DNA of 64,000 bases from Candidatus Altimarinota bacterium (GTDB taxonomy: Bacteria > Patescibacteriota > Gracilibacteria > JAUYGZ01). The notes under the pieces are model-generated. The model was not told the DNA's origin and did not search any database. It saw only the letters and a list, made by a program, of their open reading frames with translations. Below are positions 33,471-41,249 of this stretch, piece by piece; positions within the stretch are counted from its first letter, which is position 1, and the number at the start of each line of letters is the position of its first letter. Position numbers and translations under genes: made by a program. The stretch is from contig JARGOK010000002.1 of assembly GCA_029233985.1 (NCBI GenBank), positions 1 to 64,000 on the forward strand, in the 5' to 3' direction.

Positions 33471-34607
33471 ATGTCCGATTCCAAAACCCTCGACCACGTT
33501 GATTACGATGCTCTCGACTCTGCAAAAAACGCCTTCATCGACGCATGCAAGAGAACTCTAAACTTCGCTTCAGACTTCGGATTCATCCCAGACGGACGAC
33601 TGGGAGCAAGTGCAAACGTTTTTCAACTCAACTTAAAACCATTCTTGGAAGCAGGAGCAGAAAACCTGAACATCACTCTCTTACCAGAAGGACTCGGGAC
33701 AGCGGATGATGCCAGACCAGAAGATCTCTCAGACGAAGAACTCCAACAATTTTGGTACAATATTGGAATTAAAACTGTTTCCGTCATGACAAACGACGCT
33801 GCCTCTAGCGGAATGCAGACTATTTTAATATCACTGTACCTCCCAACAAGCACTCCAGAACTCCTTGCAGACCCAAACTTTCTCAAGGGTTTCCTCAATG
33901 GATTTGTCGACGGATGCGAAAAGGTCGGCTGTGTCTACTTTTCAGGTGAAACTCCTCAATTAAAAACAAAAATCTACCCAGACAAACTGGATATTGCAGG
34001 AGCACTCTTTGGCTTGATGCCACCAGGAGTCCCACCAGTGGACGGATCAAACATTGCCGCTGGTAACAAAATGGTATTCATCCAAAGCACTGGTCCAAAC
34101 GAAAACGGGTTCACCAGTCTCAGAGGACTAGCTGAAGAACTTCCAGGCGGATACCGAACCAAGCTCCCATCAGGACAAGAATACTGGCAAGCCATTAACA
34201 ATCCTTCTGTACTTTACACGCCAATTATCCAAGATCTTTTCAAAGCTGGGGTTCACCCAACAAATATTGAACCGATATCAGGACACGGTTGGCAAAAGAT
34301 CATGAGATCAAAAAAACCACTCCGATATGTCATCGAAGAAATGCTCCCCGTCACCGAAGTCTTCCAATTCGTCTCAGAGCATTCAAAAACACCAATGAAT
34401 GAAATGATCAAGATCTTCAACTGTGGGCTTGGAATGGTAATATTTGTGGAATCGGATGAAGATGCTCAAAAAGTGATTGAAGTATGTGAAAAGCATAAGT
34501 TAAACGCCATTGCAGGAGGACACTTAGAAGAAGCACCAGCACGTGAAATCGTAGTAAAACCATTGGATACGGTCCTCAGCAGTGAATCGTTTCTTCTCCA
34601 GCAATAA
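33471..34607 (+). CDS. PurM-like (AIR synthase-related) protein
   Basis: The 378-residue protein follows the plan of PurM/AIR synthase: SVMTNDAASSGMQTILISLYLPTST (compare the MCVNDILVQGAEPLFF region), GFVDGCEKVGCVYFSGETPQL (compare [20 protein letters not shown]), DIAGALFG, VFIQSTGPNENGFTSLR (compare GLHSNGYSLVR), ISGHGWQKIMR and a final FNCGLGMVIFV (compare FNMGIGMVL). The spacing is wider than in true PurM. It may make aminoimidazole ribotide from FGAM or act on a related substrate. No other purine gene is in the window, so the role cannot be confirmed by context. Confidence 0.75.
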   Translation: MSDSKTLDHVDYDALDSAKNAFIDACKRTLNFASDFGFIPDGRLGASANVFQLNLKPFLEAGAENLNITLLPEGLGTADDARPEDLSDEELQQFWYNIGIKTVSVMTNDAASSGMQTILISLYLPTSTPELLADPNFLKGFLNGFVDGCEKVGCVYFSGETPQLKTKIYPDKLDIAGALFGLMPPGVPPVDGSNIAAGNKMVFIQSTGPNENGFTSLRGLAEELPGGYRTKLPSGQEYWQAINNPSVLYTPIIQDLFKAGVHPTNIEPISGHGWQKIMRSKKPLRYVIEEMLPVTEVFQFVSEHSKTPMNEMIKIFNCGLGMVIFVESDEDAQKVIEVCEKHKLNAIAGGHLEEAPAREIVVKPLDTVLSSESFLLQQ

Positions 34608-34609
34608 AA

Positions 34610-35029
34610 CTAAAACGGTACAGGCAAATCCAACTGCTTTATTTTTTCTAATTGTTCTGTATCAATATTTATCAAATCTTTATTAAAAGTCTCCAAAAAG
34701 GAGGCTCCTAATTCTTGAGTACCCAATGGTTTTGGAGCGAGAAGTGACTTCGTTCTACATTGTTCTTCTTCTTCAGGAATACTATTTGCTCTTGTCATAC
34801 AGGTCTCAAAACTTAATTCATTCAGCTCACCCGCTATCAATTGCAAGCTCCAAGAGATATCAGACATATCCTTTGCGACACTATTGGTAGAGTTTGCTTG
34901 TTGATTGATCGATTTAAAAGACTGAAATTCATTGGTCTTGAAATACAAGACGACTCCTAAAAGAATGAGAATAATGATGATCAGAATATAGATCAAGAGT
35001 TTGAATTTAAAAATGAGGCGTTCCAGCAT
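34610..35029 (-). CDS. Unrecognised single-pass membrane protein
   Basis: The 139-residue protein has one strong N-terminal transmembrane helix (about 9-30, Ile/Leu-rich) and an exterior helical domain with two cysteines (ETCMTRANS and EEQCRTKS) that may form a disulfide. Its stop lies 2 nt from the convergent PurM-like gene. It is divergent from tlyA with a 67-nt gap. No family recognised. Confidence 0.6.
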   Translation of the reverse strand: MLERLIFKFKLLIYILIIIILILLGVVLYFKTNEFQSFKSINQQANSTNSVAKDMSDISWSLQLIAGELNELSFETCMTRANSIPEEEEQCRTKSLLAPKPLGTQELGASFLETFNKDLINIDTEQLEKIKQLDLPVPF

Positions 35030-35096
35030 GCTTTTTATTAGATTTACCTCTAGAATACAGGAAGCAGCTCTTTGGTCACCTTATTACTCTTGCCAC

Positions 35097-35837
35097 ATGA
35101 AAAAACGCTTGGATGAACATCTCGTCGAAAATGAACTCTCTCCTACTCGATCGCAAGCACGCAACTTTATCAAGGACGGCTTTGTAAAAGTAAACGGAAA
35201 CGTCCAAAAAAAACCGGGATATCAAATTGGCTCAGATGATACGATATGGGTTCAGTCTCAATCTCGATACGCTTCTCGTGGAGGATTCAAGCTAGAGGCA
35301 GCTCTTAAAGAGTATAATATCGATCCTACTGGACTCAATTGTCTCGATGTCGGAGCATCTACCGGGGGCTTTACAGACTGTCTCCTTCAAAATGGAGCAG
35401 ATCATGTCACGGCTATAGATGTGGGAACAAAGCAGCTTATTGATTCGCTGAAAAATGATCCACGTGTCACCTCACTAGAAAACACCAATATCAAATCATT
35501 CGGAGAAAGTGCAGGCACAAGTCAAGACCTTTCCAACTCCTTTCAGCTCGCCGTCATAGACGTCTCCTTCATTTCTCTGACTCAAGTGCTAGAACACGTC
35601 AAAAGCCTGATCAAACCAACAGGGCAGATCCTTGCCCTCTTCAAACCTCAATTCGAAGGCGGACCAGAAGCTCTAAACAACCAAGGAGTCGTACGAGAAC
35701 AAACAAAACGTGAAAAAATCCTGAGAGACTTCCTCAAATGGTGCAAAGAACAGGATTATCAGGTTGCCAAACCCTTCGAGTCCCCTATTATTGGCAAAAA
35801 AGGAAACCATGAGTACTTTTTACTTATTTCTCAATGA
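35097..35837 (+). CDS. tlyA: TlyA-family rRNA 2'-O-methyltransferase
   Basis: A 246-residue protein. An N-terminal S4 RNA-binding domain (MKKRLDEHLVENELSPTRSQARNFIKDGFVKVNG, about 1-60) precedes YASRGGFKLEAAL, the SAM motif CLDVGASTGGFTDCLLQ, AIDVGTKQL, DVSFISLTQVL and LFKPQFEGG. These are the TlyA/FtsJ-like signatures, including K-D-K catalytic positions. TlyA methylates ribose 2'-OH of 16S/23S rRNA in other bacteria. ATG 35097 begins the S4 domain; the upstream in-frame start at 35001 overlaps the divergent gene and has no family match. The stop overlaps the next start by 4 nt. Confidence 0.93.
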   Translation: MKKRLDEHLVENELSPTRSQARNFIKDGFVKVNGNVQKKPGYQIGSDDTIWVQSQSRYASRGGFKLEAALKEYNIDPTGLNCLDVGASTGGFTDCLLQNGADHVTAIDVGTKQLIDSLKNDPRVTSLENTNIKSFGESAGTSQDLSNSFQLAVIDVSFISLTQVLEHVKSLIKPTGQILALFKPQFEGGPEALNNQGVVREQTKREKILRDFLKWCKEQDYQVAKPFESPIIGKKGNHEYFLLISQ

Positions 35838-36634
35838 ATCGTCTCATAAAAACCATCATCATACTCGTCCTTTTATATGGAGTCCTCTTTTTTGCTGCAC
35901 AGCAATTTGAGCAAAAGATCACATACTTTCCAAAAAACAATTTCAACAATTCACTCACTCAAAAGTATCAATTAATGGAAGTCTGGATAGAAGACATTCA
36001 TGCAGTATATTCCAATAAGGGTGGAGACAGCATTGCCCTCTTTTTTCATGGAAATGCTGGCAATATTTCTACAAATGAAGCAAATATCGCCTATCTCAAA
36101 GACGCAGAAGTCTCATTCCTCATGATCGACTACCCTGGTTATGGACTCAGCAAGGGAAAGCCATCAGAACAAACTCTCTATGACTCAGCTCAAACTGCCT
36201 ATGACTGGATTCTCGAGCAAGGATGGACTTCAGATCAAATCGTGATAAATGGTCAGTCTCTCGGGGGAGCAATAGCAATAGAAATAGCTTCGAAAAATGA
36301 GTGCAAGAGTCTTATTGTAGAAGCCACCTTCACTTCTACCTATGATATAGCCGAGATACATTATCCATGGATTCCAAAAAGACTCTTTATCCCGAATAGG
36401 TTCGTATCAAAAGATAAAATTGGCGATGTGGAGTGCCCAATACTCATTCTCCATGGCGATCGAGACAACTTGATTCCCTACGCTTTTGCAGAAGAACTCT
36501 ATAAACTCGCACCGGAACCAAAGTATCTCATCACACTTGAAAACCTCGGACACAATGATGTCCTCGGGTATGGAAAGATGACCGATCAAAAAGAGAAAAT
36601 TAATGAATTTTTAAAAACAGCCACAATACAATGA
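35834..36634 (+). CDS. Membrane-anchored alpha/beta hydrolase (BEM46/ABHD13-like)
   Basis: The 266-residue protein has an N-terminal anchor helix (about 5-22). The hydrolase fold carries ALFFHGNAGN (oxyanion region), MIDYPGYGLSKGKPSE, the nucleophile elbow NGQSLGGAIAIE, acid LHGDRDNLIP and the catalytic His in LGHNDVLG. The triad Ser-Asp-His is complete. Substrate unknown; related proteins are lipases or acyl hydrolases facing outside. It is in an overlapping cluster: its start overlaps tlyA and its stop overlaps the nadA start (ATGA), so translation is likely coupled. Confidence 0.9.
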   Translation: MNRLIKTIIILVLLYGVLFFAAQQFEQKITYFPKNNFNNSLTQKYQLMEVWIEDIHAVYSNKGGDSIALFFHGNAGNISTNEANIAYLKDAEVSFLMIDYPGYGLSKGKPSEQTLYDSAQTAYDWILEQGWTSDQIVINGQSLGGAIAIEIASKNECKSLIVEATFTSTYDIAEIHYPWIPKRLFIPNRFVSKDKIGDVECPILILHGDRDNLIPYAFAEELYKLAPEPKYLITLENLGHNDVLGYGKMTDQKEKINEFLKTATIQ

Positions 36635-37617
36635 GTATCACAACAGAAACAAGGCGACTCTACGAAAAACTCCAACATGTCGGTTGGAGCAAAGACGAAT
36701 GCGAAACCTATGCACCACTTACTTTAGAGATCAATCAGCTCAAAAAAGAACAAGATGCCATCATCTTAGCTCATAGCTATCAATCACCAGATATTGTCTA
36801 TGGAGTAGCAGACTTTGTAGGTGACTCTTATGGATTGAGTAAAATAGCTGCCAAACACAAGGCTCAAAAAATCATCTTCTGCTCTGTTCACTTCATGGCC
36901 GAAACAGCCAAGATTCTCAGCCCAGAGAAAGAAGTCCTAGTACCAACCCGGGCAGGATGCTCACTGGCCGACTCGATAAGCGCTGAAGATGTCAAAAAGC
37001 TCAAGGAAAAGCACCCAGGAGTGCCTGTTGCCTGCTATGTAAACACTACAGCAGAAGTGAAAGCTGAATCTGATGTCTGCGTCACCTCCTCAAATGTTCT
37101 CCAAATCATCGAAGATCTCCCAAGTAATGAGGTCATCTTCATTCCGGATAAATACATGGCGGACTATATCAAACGACACACAAAGAAAAATATCATTACT
37201 TGGGATGGAGTTTGTGTCGTACATGAAGAATTCACATCAGCAAGTATACAAGCCGTTCGAGAACAATACCCAGGTGTTGAGATCCTTGTCCACCCCGAGT
37301 GCTCTTCATCTGTGATAGACGAAGCAGATATGGTAGGAAGTACTTCACAAATGCTCGATCATGTAAAAGACTCCAAAGAAAAACAATTTATGATAGTCAG
37401 TGAATGTGGCCTGGCAGATCGAGTGAAAGCAGAAGTTCCCAAGAAAAAAGTGGTCGGAGCCTGTTCTATGTGTCCCTATATGAAGTCTATTCAGCTCAAA
37501 GATATCCTTATAGCCCTCAAATCTCCTCGAGAAGACCAAATCATTAGCCTCACACCCGACATTGTCCAAAAATCTAAAGCCTGCTTAGACAAGATGTTTG
37601 AAATGACTCAGAATTAA
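36631..37617 (+). CDS. nadA: Quinolinate synthase NadA
   Basis: The 328-residue 4Fe-4S enzyme has the features of NadA: AIILAHSYQSPDIV, VGDSYGLSKIA, FCSVHFMAETAKIL (cluster Cys84), ARAGCSLADS-like TRAGCSLADS, VCVTSSN, HPECSSSV and the last cluster cysteine region GACSMCPYMKS. It condenses iminoaspartate with dihydroxyacetone phosphate to quinolinate. NadB and NadC, its usual partners, are not in the window. NadK is at 56735. Retention of NAD synthesis is more than many CPR genomes show. It shares an ATGA overlap with the hydrolase. Confidence 0.96.
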   Translation: MSITTETRRLYEKLQHVGWSKDECETYAPLTLEINQLKKEQDAIILAHSYQSPDIVYGVADFVGDSYGLSKIAAKHKAQKIIFCSVHFMAETAKILSPEKEVLVPTRAGCSLADSISAEDVKKLKEKHPGVPVACYVNTTAEVKAESDVCVTSSNVLQIIEDLPSNEVIFIPDKYMADYIKRHTKKNIITWDGVCVVHEEFTSASIQAVREQYPGVEILVHPECSSSVIDEADMVGSTSQMLDHVKDSKEKQFMIVSECGLADRVKAEVPKKKVVGACSMCPYMKSIQLKDILIALKSPREDQIISLTPDIVQKSKACLDKMFEMTQN

Positions 37618-37733
37618 CTCGAATTCAAAATTTGTCATGTTACACTCAACAAGCACAAAGTATTTCTAGAAATATAAAAGCCGAAAAATCTAGAATCACT
37701 CCAATTCACGATATCAATTAATCTCCCCACTTC

Positions 37734-39002
37734 ATGAAATCCTTCCAACAAACCACCCTCGACAACGGCCTCCGCATCGCTACCTCGACCATTCCTAGTG
37801 ATTCCATCACGCTTTTGGTCCTCGTCGGTGCCGGTTCTCGATACGAAGAACTCGAAATCAGCGGAATCTCTCACTTTATCGAACACATGTTCTTCAAGGG
37901 AGCCTCACGATTCCAAAACACAAAGGAAGTCTCAGAAGCCATCGATGGAGTGGGAGGACAGTTTAATGCCTTTACCGGAAAGGAATACGCTGGGTACTAT
38001 GTAAAGCTTGCCAAAGAAAACAAACATGTCGCGTTCGATGTTGTTTCAGATATGCTCATCAATCCAAAATTTGATCCTGCAGAAATAGATAAAGAACGAG
38101 GAGTTATCATGGAAGAGCTTAATATGTACCAAGACACTCCTATGTATCAGATCGGGTGGGATTTTGAAAAACTGATGTTTGGAGATCAACCAATGGGACG
38201 AGACCAAATTGGAACCAAAACACTCATCAATTCTGTGACCCAAGAACAATTTCAAAAATATCATGACGAACTCTACAGCACAGACAACACCGTGATAGCT
38301 GTCTCAGGAAATATCGAGCACGAAGAAATTCTCCAACTGGTCGACAAGTACTTCCAGTTTAATATTACAGAAAAAAAACGAACCTGGGCAAAGTTTGAAG
38401 GCTACAACAAAGACACAAAAGTCATCATTCAAAAGAAAAAAACTGAACAAGCACATCTCTGTATCGGATTTCCTGGGTACCATACTGGTCACGATGACTT
38501 TTACGCAGAAAAACTGATGTCCATTGCCCTTGGGGGAAACATGAGCTCACGGATGTTCCTCAATGTACGAGAGGCACAAGGTCTTTGCTACTACATTCAC
38601 TCAACTGTAGACGACTACACCGATTGCGGACACTTCTCTACCAATGCAGGTGTAGACGTAAATCGAATCGATCAAGCAGTGACTTCTATTATCAATGAAT
38701 ACAAACAACTTCTCGAAAACCCAATCACTGAAAAAGAACTCATCAAATCAAAATCATATCTCTACGGAAAGCTCGTTATTGGCCTAGAAGACTCTCAAGA
38801 AGTCGCTCATCTCCTAGGAAAACAAGTACTCCTAGGAGAAGGAGTCAAAACTTTGGAAGATCTCAAAAAGAAAATTGATGCTGTCACTGTAGAAGATATA
38901 GCAAGAGTTGCTCAAGACATTATCAAACCAGAGATGATGAAACTTGCGTATATTGGGCCAGAACGAACTGAAGAAAGCTTCTTAGAACATATGGTATTCT
39001 AA
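37734..39002 (+). CDS. M16-family zinc metallopeptidase
   Basis: The 422-residue protein has the inverted zinc motif HFIEH (residues 47-51: His47, Glu50, His51) and the downstream glutamate in VIMEELNMYQD. It also carries the C-terminal-half substrate-binding signature GLCYYIHSTVDDY (compare LAYYISA). It belongs to the PqqL/processing-peptidase class with two homologous halves in one chain. No signal peptide is seen, so it is probably cytosolic. M16 genes often come as an active/inactive pair; here only one copy is present. The next hypothetical gene starts 3 nt after the stop. Confidence 0.93.
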   Translation: MKSFQQTTLDNGLRIATSTIPSDSITLLVLVGAGSRYEELEISGISHFIEHMFFKGASRFQNTKEVSEAIDGVGGQFNAFTGKEYAGYYVKLAKENKHVAFDVVSDMLINPKFDPAEIDKERGVIMEELNMYQDTPMYQIGWDFEKLMFGDQPMGRDQIGTKTLINSVTQEQFQKYHDELYSTDNTVIAVSGNIEHEEILQLVDKYFQFNITEKKRTWAKFEGYNKDTKVIIQKKKTEQAHLCIGFPGYHTGHDDFYAEKLMSIALGGNMSSRMFLNVREAQGLCYYIHSTVDDYTDCGHFSTNAGVDVNRIDQAVTSIINEYKQLLENPITEKELIKSKSYLYGKLVIGLEDSQEVAHLLGKQVLLGEGVKTLEDLKKKIDAVTVEDIARVAQDIIKPEMMKLAYIGPERTEESFLEHMVF

Positions 39003-39005
39003 GAC

Positions 39006-39377
39006 ATGAAAGATTTCAAATATCACCTAGAGAAATACGCTGAGAACAATGGCTGTCATACAGATGCAATAAAAATACTCGAAAGAATATTTATTCCTAC
39101 AATCTCAGAATACAAAGACCTTGAAAAAACTCGTGAAGCATTTCATTTAACGAGAGCTGCGCTCAGAAGAATCTTTGTAAACAAAGAATATCAAATAAGT
39201 AACCTAAAAAATGAGGAAAGAGTTTCATTAGAAGCCTATAGAGATGCTCATGAAATACTCGAATACCTCATTTTGAAGACCTTTACGATAAAAGAAAAGA
39301 ATTTTGAAGCATCAAATGATGATGATGAAACGAGAGTTTTTAAAATTGATGAATTTTCAGTACTTTGGGAAATATAA
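39006..39377 (+). CDS. Unrecognised helical protein (123 aa)
   Basis: A soluble, mostly helical, charged protein with no membrane segment. It begins 3 nt after the M16 peptidase stop, so it is probably translated from the same transcript. Motifs such as HLTRAALRRIFVNKEY suggest a small helical bundle. No family recognised. Confidence 0.55.
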   Translation: MKDFKYHLEKYAENNGCHTDAIKILERIFIPTISEYKDLEKTREAFHLTRAALRRIFVNKEYQISNLKNEERVSLEAYRDAHEILEYLILKTFTIKEKNFEASNDDDETRVFKIDEFSVLWEI

Positions 39378-39418
39378 TCTCAATACTCTATAAATTAAGT
39401 CACCAAATATGTTTAACC

Positions 39419-39447
39419 TTCACCATACAGATATCATCAGCTATACT
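39419..39447 (+). promoter_or_regulatory. Possible promoter of ndk
   Basis: TTCACC (39419-39424), 17-nt spacer, TATACT (39442-39447). The -10 is good, the -35 weak. Transcript start would be near 39454, about 26 nt before ATG 39480. Confidence 0.4.
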
Positions 39448-39479
39448 GCATAAGGTTTAATTCATAATGACACAAGCAT

Positions 39480-39944
39480 ATGCGACAAAAATCACTTATT
39501 ATTCTCAAGCCTGATACCGTTCAAAGAGGGCTCGTTGGAGAAATAACAGGACGTTTCGAAAAAAAAGGCCTCAAGCTTGTTGCCAATAAAATGGCAATGC
39601 TCAAGCCTGAAACACTACGAGAGCACTATGCTCACATAGCAGATAAACCATTTTTTCCAGGTATCGAAAAGTTTATGAGTGGATCTCCAGTAATCCTCCA
39701 GGTATGGGAAGGATTTGAAGCAATCGATACTATTCGTACTGTTTGTGGAGTAACAAACTCTCGAACAGCTGCTCCAGGGACCATACGAGGAGACTTATCA
39801 ATGTCTTACGGTTCAAATGTTATCCATGCTTCAGATAGCCCAGAAGCTGCCGAAGTCGAAGTAAAGAGATTCTTTAGTGAAGAAGAAGTCTTCGAATACA
39901 ACAAAGTAATCGAACAATACAGCTACTCTGAAGACGAACGATAA
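39480..39944 (+). CDS. ndk: Nucleoside diphosphate kinase
   Basis: The 154-residue protein has KSLIILKPDTVQRGLVGEI, the substrate lysine of the KPD motif, HYAHIADKPFFPG, GVTNSRTAAPGTIRGDL and the phospho-histidine motif SNVIHASDSPEAAEVE. It transfers gamma phosphate between nucleoside di- and triphosphates through the phospho-His. This complements pyrG in nucleotide supply. It is convergent with the SLH fragment, 10 nt between stops. Confidence 0.97.
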   Translation: MRQKSLIILKPDTVQRGLVGEITGRFEKKGLKLVANKMAMLKPETLREHYAHIADKPFFPGIEKFMSGSPVILQVWEGFEAIDTIRTVCGVTNSRTAAPGTIRGDLSMSYGSNVIHASDSPEAAEVEVKRFFSEEEVFEYNKVIEQYSYSEDER

Positions 39945-39954
39945 AAAGCTCAGC

Positions 39955-40698
39955 TTAATTTGAGAGAAGAGAAGAAGGCTGGATTCGTTCATTCTGATCC
40001 AATAAGACATTTTTATCTGTACTAATCTCAAAGATATACCCAGCAGCACCAGGTGAAGAAGAGTTGATATCAGCAACAATAAAGATATCAGCTTTTTCAC
40101 CGCTTGGTATGCTAAAGAGCCCATCCAATCGATCAAAGATAATATGCCCATCAGAGTTTATTGACTCAGCCGTGGAAATTCTTTTTCGAATCCCATCTTG
40201 ACCAACGACATCAAGAAAAATGTTGAGAAAAGTTGATCGAGCCTGATTTATAGATTCAGCAAAAGAAAGATTGCTTGGACCATTTTTGAGCTCTATTGTG
40301 AGTTGTTGTATCGAGTAACTCATACCAAACCCTGCACTGATGTTAGCAGCAAAGATATCGATGCTAGATTCTCCTATAGAAGATGTAGGAGCAATAAACT
40401 CAGTCGCTTTGGTATTTCCAGATGGTATTACAACAGCTTCTCGTTTTATTGATTCTACTTGAGAGGAGAGCTCATTGACCGGCAACTTCTCTGAAATCAT
40501 TTGGTTCTCTTCTTCCACATCTTCTATGATTATTGCTGAATCTTGTTTTACGGAGACAAATGGCTTTGAAAATTCTACAACTGAATCCTTGAAATAATCA
40601 TAGGGATCAACCGAGAGAAAATCCTCTTTAGTCAGCACAGCATAAGGGTTTTTTGACTGAACTTGACCTGTCATCATAAAGAATCTATTGAGCTTCAT
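39955..40698 (-). CDS. Downstream part of a frameshifted SLH-type surface protein
   Basis: This 247-residue frame starts at an ATG that is probably internal to a longer gene. Reading upstream in the same frame through the T8 at 40741-40748 gives FFFPGADFTYNDSFETIMKL, which completes the SLH domain begun by the gene upstream (compare FxPxxxxTRAEA). The rest has a region rich in Ser/Glu and two beta-rich segments (SIDIFAANISAGFG, FIVADINSSSPGAAGYIFE) like the C-terminal domain of the next SLH protein. Probably one surface protein of about 430 residues, split by a frameshift, unless a slippage mechanism joins them. Confidence 0.65.
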   Translation of the reverse strand: MKLNRFFMMTGQVQSKNPYAVLTKEDFLSVDPYDYFKDSVVEFSKPFVSVKQDSAIIIEDVEEENQMISEKLPVNELSSQVESIKREAVVIPSGNTKATEFIAPTSSIGESSIDIFAANISAGFGMSYSIQQLTIELKNGPSNLSFAESINQARSTFLNIFLDVVGQDGIRKRISTAESINSDGHIIFDRLDGLFSIPSGEKADIFIVADINSSSPGAAGYIFEISTDKNVLLDQNERIQPSSLLSN

Positions 40699-41243
40699 AA
40701 TTGTTTCAAAAGAGTCATTATAAGTAAAATCAGCCCCAGGAAAAAAAACTGTTCATCTCTTTCTAAGAACACACCAGATGCAATGCCCTGATTACTCTGA
40801 AGAAAAAACCAATCATTTTCGTTTAGGTCTATTGCAGTATCTACAAGAGGAACCCTTTTCAAGTCTGGGAAAACACGAACCAAAAGAGTCGCAGCAATTG
40901 ACTTATTGATGGGTTGAAAATATGAAGTTCTTTCTCCAGTATTGTTCACTCCCTGCAAGATATTCTCTTCGTAAGCCTTTTCCTGAAGATCATTTCCAAA
41001 AAGACTGGAATCAGCATGGTTAAGTAGAAATTCTTTATACTTCATCAAAAACCCAAAATATGCTCCTTTTGAGATTTTTCTCTCTCCTCTTCTACACATT
41101 GAAGTAGGCAAAATACGTTTTTCTGAAAGAATTTCACAAGGACTCAGGTCATCAATTGTACTGACCTTTGCATATACTATTTGAGACCGAAAAGAGGATC
41201 CTAAAAGACAAAGGATAAAGAAAAAGCTGCAAACTAATTTCAT
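40695..41243 (-). CDS. Upstream part of a frameshifted SLH-type surface protein
   Basis: The 182-residue frame has a signal peptide (1 to about 25, ending VYAK), then SLH-like repeats: KISKGAYFGFLMKY, LQEKAYEENILQGV, PINKSIAATLLVRVFPDL, and DLNENDWFFLQSNQGIASGVF. After the T8 tract the frame turns into the hydrophobic nonsense end FFFLGLILLIMTLLKQL and stops. The neighbouring SLH gene begins 6 nt away on the same strand, so both are one operon. SLH domains tether proteins non-covalently to cell-wall polymers. Confidence 0.65.
   Translation of the reverse strand: MKLVCSFFFILCLLGSSFRSQIVYAKVSTIDDLSPCEILSEKRILPTSMCRRGERKISKGAYFGFLMKYKEFLLNHADSSLFGNDLQEKAYEENILQGVNNTGERTSYFQPINKSIAATLLVRVFPDLKRVPLVDTAIDLNENDWFFLQSNQGIASGVFLERDEQFFFLGLILLIMTLLKQL
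40741..40748 (-). other. T8 homopolymer at the frameshift
   Basis: Eight A on the plus strand (eight T on the coding strand) mark the junction. A -1 shift, or one more T, converts the sequence to CCT GGG GCT GAT and continues the SLH domain. It could be an indel mutation, an assembly error, or transcriptional or translational slippage. Confidence 0.7.
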
Positions 41244-41249
41244 AAGATA

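Noticed and set aside
40695-40760. Established programmed -1 frameshift
   Set aside because: The T8 tract could slip, but no downstream pseudoknot or strong stem is visible, so mutation or sequencing error is at least as likely.
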